A stretch of 32,828 nt of DNA from contig NZ_AKJL01000021.1 in NCBI RefSeq assembly GCF_000282355.1, positions 1-32,828 on the forward strand. Reading direction: 5' to 3'. The DNA is from Pseudomonas sp. GM49. Its GTDB lineage: Bacteria > Pseudomonadota > Gammaproteobacteria > Pseudomonadales > Pseudomonadaceae. A model generated the notes under the pieces. The model was not told the DNA's origin and made no database searches. It saw only the letters and a list, made by a program, of their open reading frames with translations. Both the position numbers and the translations under genes were made by a program. Shown here piece by piece: positions 24,351 through 32,828 of this stretch (positions are counted from its first letter, which is position 1; each line of letters begins with the position of its first letter).

Positions 24351-26870
24351 TTACTCGGAAGTGGTCAGGGCATGGGGCATGCCCGGACGTTCAGTGGATT
24401 CAGTGTTCTCGGTTGCGGTAACAGAACCCGGCTGAGGAGCCCGTTCGCGCAGCAGGAAATACGACAGGGCCGGAATCAGGATCAGCGCGCCGAGCATGTT
24501 CCACAGGAACATGAAGGTCAGCAGGATGCCCATGTCGGCCTGGAACTTGATCGGCGACCAGACCCAGCACACCACGCCGGCGGCGAGGGTGATGCCCACC
24601 AGCCCGACCACCCGGCCGGTAAACGAGACGGCGTTGCGGTAGGCCTGGGACAGCGGCAGGCCCTGGCGCTGGAAGTGCAGTTGCACGCTGAGCAGGTACA
24701 GGGCGTAGTCCACGCCGATGCCCACACCTAGGGCGATCACCGGCAGGGTCGCGACTTTCACGCCGATGCCCATGCCCACCATCAAGGCTTCGCAGAGGAT
24801 CGAGGTCAGCACCAGCGGCAACAGCGCCACCAGCGTGGCCCGCCAGCTGCGGAAGGTGATCAGGCAGAACAGCGTCACCGCCGCGTACACGTACAGCAGC
24901 ATGGTGTGATTGGCTTCGCGCACCACGATGTTGGTCGCCGCCTCGATACCGGCGCTGCCGGCGGCGAGCAGGAACTGGCGATCGTCGCTGCTGTTTTCTT
25001 TGGCGAACTTGTCAGCAATCGCCACCACGGCATCAAGGGTTTCGGCCTTGTGATCCTTGAGGAAAGCGATCACCGGCATCAGCGAGCACTCGGTGTTGAA
25101 CAGCTCCGGGGAGTTGACCGAGGCTTGCTGCGCGGCGTAGTTGAGCACGTCCTGGTTGCGCTGGATGCTGTTGAGCTTGGGGTTGCCTTCGTAGGTGCCG
25201 GCGGTGATCTGGCGTACCGCGTTGACCAGCGAAGCCGTGGCCTGCACGCCTGGATTCTGTTGCAGCTCCCAGGCCAGACGGTCGGCGAGCACCAGGGTCT
25301 TGTAGTTCAGGCAGCCTTCCGGCGCGGTCTTGATCATCACCGCGAACAGGTCGCTGGACAGCGCGTAATGCTGGGTGATGTAGGCGTTGTCGCGGTTGTA
25401 GCGCGAGTCGGCGCGCAACTCCGGCGCCCCGCTTTCCAGGTCGCCGATCTTCAGGTTGAGGCTGACCACGTAACCGCCAATGCCCATCAATACGGCGACC
25501 AAAACGGCGCCCGTAGCCCACTTTGCGGTGGTGAAGCGATCGAGCAGATCCCAGAGTTTGCCGAAGCCTTTATGCTTTTCGGCACGGGTGTCGATTTTCA
25601 ACGCGCGCTCGGCGGCCTTGGCGCCAACGCCGACATAGGACAGCGCCACCGGCATCAGCAACAGCGAGGTGAAGATCAGCACCGCGACGCCGATGCTGGC
25701 GGTGATCGCCAGGTCCTGGATCACCGGAATGTCGATCAGCATCAGCACCGCAAAGCCCACGGCATCGGCCAGCAACGCGGTGACCCCGGCAATGAACAGA
25801 CGACGGAACGTGTAGCGCGCGGCGATCAGCTTGTGGGTGCCACGGGCGATGTCCTGCATGATGCCGTTCATCTTCTGGGCGGCGTGGGACACGCCGATGG
25901 CGAAGATCAAAAACGGCACCAGCACCGAGTATGGATCGATGGCGTAACCGAGCCAGGCGACGATGCCCAGTTGCCAGACCACCGCAATCAGCGAGCAGCC
26001 GACCACCAGCAGAGTGCTGCGCACGCAACGGGTATAGGCGTAGATGATGGCCAGCGAAGTAACCACCGCCAGGCCGAAAAACATCATCACCTGGATCAGG
26101 CCGTCGATCAGGTCGCCCATGAGTTTGGCGAAGCCGATCACCCGCACCTTGTAATGGCCGGTGCCTTCTACCCCGGATTTACGCGCAGCGCTGTCGCCGG
26201 CGTATTCGATCTTGTCGCGCAACTGCTCTTCGAGCATCTGCGAGAAGGCGTGGTAGTTGATGCGCTGGCCACCGGCCGCGGCTTTGTCCAGCAGCGGCAC
26301 GATCAGCATGGTCGACTTGAAGTCGCTGGCCACCAGGCTGCCGACAATGCCGGCGCGGGAAATGTTCTGGCGCAGCTGTTCGATCTGTTCAGGCTGCCCT
26401 GAATAGGTATCGGGCATCACCGGGCCACCCTGGAAACCGTCCTCGGTGACTTCGGTCCAGCGTACCGCCGGGCTCCACAGGGACTTCATCCACGCGCGGT
26501 CGACGCCTTCGGTGAGGAACAACTGGTCGTTGACCTGCTTGAGTACGTCGAGGTATTCGGGATCGAAAATATCGCCCTGGGTGTTCTCCACCACCACCCG
26601 CACCGAGTTGCCCAGACCGCGCAACGACTGGCGGTTTTCCAGGAAGTTCTGGATGTACGGCTGGCTCTGCGGAATCATTTTTTCGAAGCTGGGGCGCAAC
26701 TCCAGACGAGTCACCGCCATGTAGCCCAGCACCACCGTGGCCAGCGCCATCAACAGCATGAACAACGGGCGGAAGTTGAACACCAGCCGTTCGAGGAGGT
26801 TGCCGGATCGCTGGTCGAAATCACGCACATCGCGGATCACCGGCATGGCGTCTTGTTTGATATTGCCCAT
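24351..26870 (-). CDS. RND/MMPL-type inner-membrane transporter
   Basis: The 839-residue protein has the two-repeat RND layout: a membrane helix near residues 35-52, a periplasmic loop of about 200 residues, five clustered helices, a second helix and large loop, and five more helices. The second cluster contains GVGIGVDYALYLL, whose Asp-Tyr in transmembrane helix 4 is a conserved proton-relay position of MMPL/SSD-type RND proteins. There is no sign of a membrane-fusion partner gene. I chose ATG 26870, 16 bases beyond the YCF48 gene stop; the longer frame would overlap that gene. With DUF1302, DUF1329 and YCF48 proteins encoded alongside, it probably moves a hydrophobic compound across the inner membrane. 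Direction and cargo are unknown. Confidence 0.88.
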   Translation of the reverse strand: MGNIKQDAMPVIRDVRDFDQRSGNLLERLVFNFRPLFMLLMALATVVLGYMAVTRLELRPSFEKMIPQSQPYIQNFLENRQSLRGLGNSVRVVVENTQGDIFDPEYLDVLKQVNDQLFLTEGVDRAWMKSLWSPAVRWTEVTEDGFQGGPVMPDTYSGQPEQIEQLRQNISRAGIVGSLVASDFKSTMLIVPLLDKAAAGGQRINYHAFSQMLEEQLRDKIEYAGDSAARKSGVEGTGHYKVRVIGFAKLMGDLIDGLIQVMMFFGLAVVTSLAIIYAYTRCVRSTLLVVGCSLIAVVWQLGIVAWLGYAIDPYSVLVPFLIFAIGVSHAAQKMNGIMQDIARGTHKLIAARYTFRRLFIAGVTALLADAVGFAVLMLIDIPVIQDLAITASIGVAVLIFTSLLLMPVALSYVGVGAKAAERALKIDTRAEKHKGFGKLWDLLDRFTTAKWATGAVLVAVLMGIGGYVVSLNLKIGDLESGAPELRADSRYNRDNAYITQHYALSSDLFAVMIKTAPEGCLNYKTLVLADRLAWELQQNPGVQATASLVNAVRQITAGTYEGNPKLNSIQRNQDVLNYAAQQASVNSPELFNTECSLMPVIAFLKDHKAETLDAVVAIADKFAKENSSDDRQFLLAAGSAGIEAATNIVVREANHTMLLYVYAAVTLFCLITFRSWRATLVALLPLVLTSILCEALMVGMGIGVKVATLPVIALGVGIGVDYALYLLSVQLHFQRQGLPLSQAYRNAVSFTGRVVGLVGITLAAGVVCWVWSPIKFQADMGILLTFMFLWNMLGALILIPALSYFLLRERAPQPGSVTATENTESTERPGMPHALTTSE

Positions 26871-26886
26871 GTCTGGGTTCTCGCTC

Positions 26887-27978
26887 TTAGGGTTCGAGGG
26901 CTGGATCGGCGGACAGCGTCCGGGCACCACGGCTGCCCGCCAGCACCAGGGCGCCGTCGGCAGACTGGGTGGCGCCGGCGACCGGAGTCGGTGCCGGTTG
27001 CTGCACCAGATGCAGCTGCGCGCCCGTCCCTTGGCTGACCAGCATCTGCCCGCCCTGGGTGAACAAGCGGTAGTTGCCACGGGCATCGATCAGGCCCGCG
27101 GTGATGCTGACGTGCAGGCCGGTTTCCAGTGCGCTCCAGCTCTGGCCGCCGTCGGTGCTGCGCAGCACGTTGCCGCGCAGGCCGTAGACCAGCACCTCAC
27201 CGGGCTTGCCGAGCACGCCGAAGAAGCTGCCTTGATAAGGCGTCGGCACGGCATTGAAGCGTTGGGCGCTGTCGTCCCATTTGAGCAACAGACCCTGCTC
27301 GCCGGCGATGTACAACGCGTCGCCGGTGGAGGCGATTGCGTTGAGGTGCAAGCTCTGCGGGTTGTCGGTGCGATCCTGGAACGGGGTCCAGCTCTGGCCG
27401 CCGTCTTCGGTGCGCAGGATCAGGTTGAACACGCCGACCACATAGCCGGTTTTGTCGTTGGCGAACCAGACGTCGAGCAGCGGTTTGTCCGCGCCTTGAT
27501 CCAGTAGTCGTTGGCCTTCCGTAGCCAACTGGGGCCATTGCTCGTTGCCCGGCTCGGCCTTGGCCAGCGCCGAGTAATGCTTGATCAGCAATTCGCCGAT
27601 CTGGCGACCGTCGAGTTGCTTCTTCCAGGTCGCGCCGGCGTCGCTGCTGTGCAACACCACGCCGTCATTGCCCACCGCCCAGCCCTGGGTGGCGGTCGGA
27701 AAATTCACTGCGGTGAGATCGGCACTGACCGGCACGACGGCCTGCTGCCAATGCTTGCCCGCATCATCGGAAAACAGAATATGGCCACGCTGGCCGACGG
27801 CAATCACGCGCTCACCGGCGCGGGCCATGCCGGACAACGGGCTGTTGATCGCCAAGGCGCTGACCCTGGCGGGCAGGTCCAGCACGTCGACGTATTCGGC
27901 CGCGTGAGTGACGCCCTGCGACAGGCCGAGCACGACGCCCAACGCCAGCCGCAAAATATTATTTTTATACGAACACAT
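26887..27978 (-). CDS. YCF48/BNR-repeat periplasmic protein
   Basis: The 363-residue protein starts at ATG 27978 behind AGAGGA and has a signal peptide (about residues 1-27, ending THAAEY). The rest is a beta-propeller of BNR/YCF48 repeats; Asp-box-like motifs are visible as FSDDAGKHW, HSSDAGATW, RTEDGGQSW and RSTDGGQSW. YCF48 proteins help assemble photosystem II in plants and cyanobacteria, but in this kind of gene cluster they accompany RND/MMPL transporters and probably assist export or envelope assembly. It lies 16 bases before the transporter gene. A REPIN separates it from the DUF1329 gene upstream. Confidence 0.85.
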   Translation of the reverse strand: MCSYKNNILRLALGVVLGLSQGVTHAAEYVDVLDLPARVSALAINSPLSGMARAGERVIAVGQRGHILFSDDAGKHWQQAVVPVSADLTAVNFPTATQGWAVGNDGVVLHSSDAGATWKKQLDGRQIGELLIKHYSALAKAEPGNEQWPQLATEGQRLLDQGADKPLLDVWFANDKTGYVVGVFNLILRTEDGGQSWTPFQDRTDNPQSLHLNAIASTGDALYIAGEQGLLLKWDDSAQRFNAVPTPYQGSFFGVLGKPGEVLVYGLRGNVLRSTDGGQSWSALETGLHVSITAGLIDARGNYRLFTQGGQMLVSQGTGAQLHLVQQPAPTPVAGATQSADGALVLAGSRGARTLSADPALEP

Positions 27979-28045
27979 GCTGCGTCCTCTTCGGAAAACC
28001 GCGTCGAGGCACACTTGCGTGTGCCTGACGTGCAGGTCATGCCGC

Positions 28046-28145
28046 TGTAGGAGCGAGCTTGCTCGCGATGGTCGTGAACGATTACGCGTGCTGTCTGGAT
28101 GCCCGCGTCGCCCTCTGGTCCATCGCGAGCAAGCTCGCTCCTACA
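28046..28145. repeat. REPIN 3 (100 bp, two inverted REPs)
   Basis: REPs at 28046-28068 and 28123-28145 face each other with an interior similar to REPIN 2. It lies between the DUF1329 and YCF48 genes, inside what otherwise looks like one operon, and could lower expression of the downstream genes. Confidence 0.9.
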
Positions 28146-28177
28146 GTGGATAGTGCGACCGTTTGCTTGCGGTTGGC

Positions 28178-29536
28178 TTAGCGAATGCCGGCGCCTGCCA
28201 GGGATTCCGACGACCACTGCGCCTTGGAGAGCGGCTCGATGTACTTGATGCCGCCGTACGGGCCGACCACACCGTTGATGTTGTACGAACCACCGACCAG
28301 GTCGTAGATCATGAAGGGCGTCGAATCCGGCACCTGCTTGTCATAGCTCTGGCTGAGGAAAGCGAAGGAGCCGCGATAGAGCTGACCACGGGCGTCATAT
28401 TGATCCGAGGCCAGAGCGGTCCAGCTGTCTTCGTCGAGGTAGAAGCGGCGCTTGGCGTAGATGTGACGCGCGCCGGCCTTGAGGTTGCCTTCGACGACCC
28501 AGACGCGGTGTTTTTCCCAGCGCACGAAGTCCGGCGCAAGGTGGTTGGCGGTGGTCAGCGACTTCGGATCCTGGACGTAGGTCAGCTTGTAGGTGTTGTA
28601 GGGCACGATCATTTCCTGCTTGCCCACCAGCTTCCAGTCATAGCGATCCAGCGCACCGTTGAACACGAATACGTCGTCGTAGGTGCCCGCACCCGCGGTA
28701 CCAGGGTTAGGCGTGTCGTAGGCCAGGTTCGGTGCCAGTTTCACTCGACGCTGACCCGGCAGGTATTGCCAGGCGCGACGTGGCTGCTGCAGCGGGTTGG
28801 CAGCGTCCTTGAGCATCACCGCCTCGCCGGCCCGGCGTGCAGGGCCGGTGTACGACAGCTTCATCTGGTAGTACACATCGGCGCTGCTGATCGGCTGCGA
28901 GAGGTTTTCGTAGATCGGGTAGGAGATGTTCGCTTGCCCGGTGGTCGCCAGGCTTGGTACACCGGCGGAGTCGACGTTCCACGAGTCGTACTTGGAGCTG
29001 ATGCTCACGCCCTGGTAGCGCAACAGGAAGTTCCACATCGCTTCGTTGCCCGATTGTGGAATCGGGAACGGCACGCCCGGCAGGACGTTGTCGATGGCCA
29101 GGCCACCTTCGAGGGACTTGGCGCCGCTGGCGTTCTTAACGCCGTTATCCAGAATGGCCTGGGGCAGCGAAACGGTACGGTGCGTCGGGAACACGTCGAC
29201 ATGGAACGTCGGGAAACGCTTGGCCAATTCTACTGTGGTCGCCGTGAGCAGGCCCTTGTATTGGTCGACGTTCTTGCCGTCGATCACCAGCAGCGGTTTT
29301 TCGCTGGCAAACGGATCCGGGCGCATGCTGTCACCGGATTTGAAACTGGCCGGCGGCGTAGTCAAGCCACCGTTGTAGGCAGGGATGGAACCATCAGCGT
29401 TCCCGGCTTTTTCAGCGCCCACCATGGTCAGGCTAGTGCCTAGCTTGGCAGCTTCCTGGGTTGAAACAGCGGCCTGTGCCTGGGCGGCAAGGACCATGGC
29501 CAGCGAAGCAGCCAACACGGTTTGTGCGAATTTCAT
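28178..29536 (-). CDS. DUF1329 envelope protein
   Basis: The 452-residue protein starts at ATG 29536 behind AGGAG and has a clear signal peptide (MKFAQTVLAASLAMVLA, cleavage after about residue 22, AQAA). The mature sequence (AAKLGTSLTMVGAEKAGN, NGVVGPYGGIKYIEP at the end) is characteristic of DUF1329, a family related to the LolA/LolB-like outer-membrane lipid-binding fold and nearly always encoded beside DUF1302. It is probably periplasmic and involved in moving a hydrophobic compound. It lies 41 bases after the DUF1302 gene and is surely co-transcribed with it. Confidence 0.9.
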   Translation of the reverse strand: MKFAQTVLAASLAMVLAAQAQAAVSTQEAAKLGTSLTMVGAEKAGNADGSIPAYNGGLTTPPASFKSGDSMRPDPFASEKPLLVIDGKNVDQYKGLLTATTVELAKRFPTFHVDVFPTHRTVSLPQAILDNGVKNASGAKSLEGGLAIDNVLPGVPFPIPQSGNEAMWNFLLRYQGVSISSKYDSWNVDSAGVPSLATTGQANISYPIYENLSQPISSADVYYQMKLSYTGPARRAGEAVMLKDAANPLQQPRRAWQYLPGQRRVKLAPNLAYDTPNPGTAGAGTYDDVFVFNGALDRYDWKLVGKQEMIVPYNTYKLTYVQDPKSLTTANHLAPDFVRWEKHRVWVVEGNLKAGARHIYAKRRFYLDEDSWTALASDQYDARGQLYRGSFAFLSQSYDKQVPDSTPFMIYDLVGGSYNINGVVGPYGGIKYIEPLSKAQWSSESLAGAGIR

Positions 29537-29577
29537 CTTGTTATTCTCCTGCTTGCATTGAGCAAATCAGTGGTGAA

Positions 29578-31581
29578 TCAAAAGGTTGTTTTCATCGTCA
29601 GGTACACGGCGCCACGGTCCTCAGTCGTGGCACCACCTCCGGAGAAGGACGAGTAGCCACCGGCGAAACAGGCGTAGTTTTCGTTGCCGCTGAAGGCGTT
29701 CGGGGTAGAGCCGTCACCACCGTTCGGGCCGGTACTCACACCGCTGACGTTGCATTTTTCGGTTTTGCCGAAGGAGTCCACGTACTTCAGGTCGACAAAG
29801 TATTTGTTGTACACAACGGCACCGACGCCCACGGCATAGTTGCCGGTGTCCTTGGCCCCGCCACCGGAGACCGGCGACACACCGGCGAGACCCACGTTGA
29901 CCGACATCGGCGCGTTGAGGTCGACACCGGGGAACACCTGGTACCAGGTCGGTGTGAAGTTGACCGCGATGCCCCAGTTGTCCCGGGTCGGCGCGTCGAT
30001 GCCGCGATAGCTGTCCTTGCCCTTGTAGAGCGCTTCGTTCTTGCTATCGAGCTTGAGCAGGTTGCTGTAGTACAGCTCGGCAAGCACAGTTGCCTGATCG
30101 AACACTGGCGTTTTCGGCAGGGTCATCAGGCCGTTGAGCGTCCAGTGCAAGGTGTCGCCGGTGGCGCTCATGCTGTCGCCGCGGCTCGGGGTGTCGTAGA
30201 TCACGCCCGTAGCATCCGTACGCGCCGGCAACAGGCCGAGGCCTTTGCCCAGGCCCAGCGGGCTGGTAGTGCTGACAATCGCCGGGATACTGGCCAGCGG
30301 CATGTTGTGACGAATGTTCAGGTCCGAACCGACGCTGATCCCGCCCACGTCCTTGGACAGGCTCAGGCCAAAGATCTTGATGTTGTCGGCATACGCCAGT
30401 TGATAGGTGGCGGTGTCCAGCGAATTGAGGGTGTTGACCACCGCTGGCACTTGCCCTGCCGGCCGGGTGCCGTTGGGGTTGGCCGAGGTAATGCCCCTGG
30501 CATCCAGCCAGGCTTGCGGCAGGATTTCCGAAGTCTCGCGGTAGTAGACGCCGAGGGTGCCATCCAGCCAGGCCGGCGACCACTTGGCCATGATGCCCCA
30601 GTCGCCGCTGCTGCCCGGTGTCAGGTCATGACCGCGACGCACGTTGGTCAACGCGTTGCACGGCGCCAGGCCACAACCCAGCGGGCTGCCAGGCACCTTG
30701 GCGTTGGTGTTGCCGAGCAGGAACGACTGCGCACCATAGCCGATCAGATCCGAACCACCGTAGTAAGTACCGGCTTCGGGCAGACGCGCGGCGTCCCAAT
30801 CGAGGAAGTACTGGGCACCCACGGTCAATTCCGGATTGACGGTGAACGTCATCGACAGTTGATTGCGCGGGACGAACAGCTCCTTGGCTTCGGTGCCCGG
30901 CGACGCGGCAAGCTTGGCCAGGTCGAGGCCGGACTGGCCGTAGCTGACCGAGTGCACCGGGTTGAGAATGGTCTCGCCCCAAAACACGTTGTGCTGACCG
31001 GCCTTGGCGCTGAACATCGACTCCTCGCCCACTTCGGTGCTGTAGAACACGAAGGCATCGAGGATTTCGCCCGAAGGACCGCTGTAGTAGCGCTGGGCAT
31101 AGTTGCTCAGGTGCGGGCTGCCATTGCCGACGTTGTCATGGGTGACCGCTGCCAGGCGCGGGTCGTTGGCGATCAGGCCCGACGTCGATCCATTGCCGTT
31201 GACGAACGGATTGGAGTTGGAACCGGTGTTGTCGTAGGCCTTGTCGTACCAGCTGGCGGCGCTGACGCGAAAGCCCATGGTGTTCTTGTAGACCACATCC
31301 ATTTCGGTCAACAGGTCGACACGGTTGGTGATGTTGGTGCCGGACTTGCGGAAGTTGTAGTCGCCGTCGTTGTTGTTCGGCGTTCCCAACATGCGCTTGT
31401 CAGCGCTTTCGGTGCGCACGCCGTAGTTGTACTTCACGGTGTTATCCAGGCGCGCGGTCCAGTCCGGGTTGCCCAAATCGAGCTCGACCCCATGGGCCGC
31501 CGGCGCGATGACGGCCAGAATGGCCGAGGCCAACAAGGTGTAGCGCGCTACGGTGAAACCGTGACTCTTATTGTTGTGCAT
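29578..31581 (-). CDS. DUF1302 outer-membrane beta-barrel protein
   Basis: The 667-residue protein starts at ATG 31581 with GGAG upstream and has a long signal peptide (about 32 residues, ending PAAHG). The mature part is rich in alternating beta strands, with WTARLDNTVKYNYGVR, AGQHNVFWGET and a C-terminal aromatic residue (AVYLTMKTTF), as in outer-membrane porin-like barrels. These features and the neighbouring DUF1329 gene identify DUF1302. The role is probably uptake or export of a lipophilic substrate across the outer membrane. It heads the minus-strand operon that goes on to DUF1329, YCF48, RND transporter, dehydrogenase and ligase. Confidence 0.9.
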   Translation of the reverse strand: MHNNKSHGFTVARYTLLASAILAVIAPAAHGVELDLGNPDWTARLDNTVKYNYGVRTESADKRMLGTPNNNDGDYNFRKSGTNITNRVDLLTEMDVVYKNTMGFRVSAASWYDKAYDNTGSNSNPFVNGNGSTSGLIANDPRLAAVTHDNVGNGSPHLSNYAQRYYSGPSGEILDAFVFYSTEVGEESMFSAKAGQHNVFWGETILNPVHSVSYGQSGLDLAKLAASPGTEAKELFVPRNQLSMTFTVNPELTVGAQYFLDWDAARLPEAGTYYGGSDLIGYGAQSFLLGNTNAKVPGSPLGCGLAPCNALTNVRRGHDLTPGSSGDWGIMAKWSPAWLDGTLGVYYRETSEILPQAWLDARGITSANPNGTRPAGQVPAVVNTLNSLDTATYQLAYADNIKIFGLSLSKDVGGISVGSDLNIRHNMPLASIPAIVSTTSPLGLGKGLGLLPARTDATGVIYDTPSRGDSMSATGDTLHWTLNGLMTLPKTPVFDQATVLAELYYSNLLKLDSKNEALYKGKDSYRGIDAPTRDNWGIAVNFTPTWYQVFPGVDLNAPMSVNVGLAGVSPVSGGGAKDTGNYAVGVGAVVYNKYFVDLKYVDSFGKTEKCNVSGVSTGPNGGDGSTPNAFSGNENYACFAGGYSSFSGGGATTEDRGAVYLTMKTTF

Positions 31582-31705
31582 TGCGTTGTCTCCGCCTTTT
31601 TGTATTTGTTTTAAGCGCAGCCGCCCTCACGCAAACATAGATGGGTTTGCGTTTAAGGAATGAGGGCAAATGCCGGTTGGCGTACTGCCAGTCCAGCTCC
31701 TTGTA

Positions 31706-32341
31706 CTAGCGGTCCAGCTCCAGGATGAGTGCTTCGGCTTGCTGCCAGTGGCCAAATCCTGCGGCCGGATTGAGGTGGCCGACATCGCCCAGATTGAGCA
31801 ATTCGGCGCCCCAGCCTTCTGCCATGCGGGTGACCGCAGGCAGCGTGGCAAGGTGATCGTTGGTGCTGCCGGCCACGATGCTGCGGAACGGCAGCGGGCC
31901 TTGGGGCAGAGGATTCCAGCCCTGGCTACGCAGGGTTTCGGAAGAAGGATAGTTGGGCGGCCAGACCGCATCGAGGTCCGGTGGCGCGGCCAGCAAAGCG
32001 CCCTTGACCGGACGACTGTAATGCGCCGCCCAATGCGCGACCATCAGTACGCCGGCACTGTGGGCCACCAGAATCACGGGGCCGTCGATCTGCTCGAGTT
32101 CGTGCTGGATTGCCCGGACACGGGCCATGCAGTCGAGTTTGTCGGTTTCCAGTGGCGGGACGCTGCGCACTTTGCCCAGCCTGGCTTGCAGCAACGTTTG
32201 CCAATGTTCGGCCACGTGCTCGCGCAGACCCGGGACGATCAGAACGGTGGCGGCAGTTTGCAATTTGTCCACGTCAACACCTTCGCTTTCTCGATAACTC
32301 GACTGGCTGTTTGCGCCAGGGGCTTTTTGTAGGGTCGACAT
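31706..32341 (-). CDS. RBBP9/YdeN-type alpha/beta hydrolase
   Basis: The 211-residue protein has the small serine-hydrolase signature: VLIVPGL near residue 35, the nucleophile elbow VAHSAG (Ser95), an Asp in STNDH (Asp162) and a His in GDVGHLNP (His189), the pattern of the RBBP9/YdeN family. It is cytoplasmic, with no signal peptide. It could cleave an ester that yields the acid used by the ligase and dehydrogenase downstream, but this link is only by position. The start is uncertain: ATG 32341 gives the full frame but has no ribosome binding site, while GTG 32272 has GAAGG seven bases upstream and would remove 23 residues. It is divergent from the AraC-type gene. Confidence 0.85.
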   Translation of the reverse strand: MSTLQKAPGANSQSSYRESEGVDVDKLQTAATVLIVPGLREHVAEHWQTLLQARLGKVRSVPPLETDKLDCMARVRAIQHELEQIDGPVILVAHSAGVLMVAHWAAHYSRPVKGALLAAPPDLDAVWPPNYPSSETLRSQGWNPLPQGPLPFRSIVAGSTNDHLATLPAVTRMAEGWGAELLNLGDVGHLNPAAGFGHWQQAEALILELDR

Positions 32342-32627
32342 TAAAGAGCGCCCACCCGAAGCGCTTTACATTGGACGTCAGGCACTTTTCTTTTGATGAC
32401 AAATTGTCGGACATCCGGACAGCTCGACCACTGGTCGAAAAACCCCGCAGGTTGGCGCAGGGTCACTGTAATCAACGGATCAGGGACGATTGCTTCAAAC
32501 AACACCGTTGATTCGCGACCGGACAACATGAAAACCATCAACGACATGACAACTGTTCAACTGTTGATACGCTGGATATAGTCGCCACGCTCACGCCAAT
32601 CGCCATCGGCACAGGGAAGCCCCTCGC
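32342..32627. other. Divergent intergenic region between hydrolase and AraC-type regulator genes
   Basis: No gene is visible. The region must carry promoters for both directions. Repeated CTGTT/TTCAAC motifs and a TATAGT lie near 32545-32580, before the regulator gene; the spacing to a -35 box is not clear enough to call a promoter. Confidence 0.4.
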
Positions 32628-32828
32628 ATGACCAAGCTTGTTCGCGCCGCCGTCTTGACCAACTACCTGGAGGTCACCCAGTACCTGGGTTTCAACCCGC
32701 GCGATGTCATGGCAGCCGTCGGTCTGAGCAAAGCCCAATTGCAGGCCCCTGAACACCGCATCCCCATCGATGCCGCCGTACGCCTGCTGGAAGACTCCGC
32801 CGCCGCCAGCGGCTGGCAGACCTTCGGC
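32628..32828 (+). CDS. AraC-family transcriptional regulator, N-terminal part (cut by window end)
   Basis: The first 67 codons are visible from ATG 32628, with AGGGA upstream. The sequence LTNYLEVTQYLGFNPRDVMA, then PEHRIPIDAAVRLLEDSA is the start of the arabinose-binding-like N-terminal domain of OruR/ArgR-type AraC regulators; the DNA-binding C-terminal domain lies outside the window. It is divergent from the hydrolase gene and probably controls the hydrolase/DUF1302/DUF1329/transport/beta-oxidation block in response to its substrate. This is the usual position of such regulators but is inferred. Confidence 0.85.
   Translation, partial: MTKLVRAAVLTNYLEVTQYLGFNPRDVMAAVGLSKAQLQAPEHRIPIDAAVRLLEDSAAASGWQTFG

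Noticed and set aside
29461..31614. 717-codon plus-strand frame opposite the DUF1302 gene
   Set aside because: Antisense shadow in high-GC DNA; the minus strand encodes a signal peptide and beta-barrel protein with good start signals.

Overview
The window looks like a chromosome segment of a fluorescent-group Pseudomonas. The evidence is GC-rich core genes, several GAGC-rich REP/REPIN palindromes of the P. fluorescens type, a DUF3077 gene behind a C4-like antisense RNA, and an AraC/DUF1302/DUF1329 lipid-catabolism block. No database search was run; all assignments come from reading motifs and context.

Region 1 (about 1-9.45 kb) is an accessory island. It opens with the 3' end of a DUF927 protein and a coiled-coil gene whose 5' end is tandemly duplicated. 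An AT-rich minus-strand operon follows: a winged-helix regulator, a KGGVGR-motif ParA-like ATPase with a long helical tail, and a nitrilase-fold protein with an intact E-K-C triad. The operon has a well-formed promoter whose -35 box lies inside a perfect 9+9 palindrome. After about 1.3 kb of apparently non-coding, repeat-bearing DNA comes a PD-(D/E)XK nuclease-like gene. The island seems to end at a tRNA-3'-end-like sequence plus terminator near 9.42-9.48 kb.

Region 2 (about 9.6-12.9 kb) holds a small core-like gene, then a second AT-rich pocket: another PD-(D/E)XK gene broken by one extra A in an A6 run, a 15-bp inverted repeat, and a DUF3644 protein with an R-x4-H motif. Regions 1 and 2 together read like a defence island. 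The regulator-ATPase-nitrilase operon is the best candidate here for a system without a familiar name.

Region 3 (about 12.9-14.5 kb) has a plus-strand cassette: terminator, three-way-junction RNA matching the C4 antisense architecture, a 34-codon leader ORF overlapping the DUF3077 start, and DUF3077. A small exported protein and REP elements follow.

Region 4 (14.998-20.121 kb) is a tightly overlapping NAD-dependent formate dehydrogenase operon, fdsG-fdsB-fdsA-fdsD, without the fdsC/fdhD chaperone usually found in such operons. Region 5 (20.2-32.8 kb) is mainly a minus-strand block for uptake/export and beta-oxidation of an unidentified hydrophobic acid or ester: DUF1302 and DUF1329 outer-envelope proteins, a YCF48/BNR protein, an MMPL-type RND transporter, an acyl-CoA dehydrogenase, an acyl-CoA ligase and an alpha/beta hydrolase, with a divergent AraC-type regulator cut by the window end. 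Three REPINs of exactly 100 bp punctuate regions 4 and 5.
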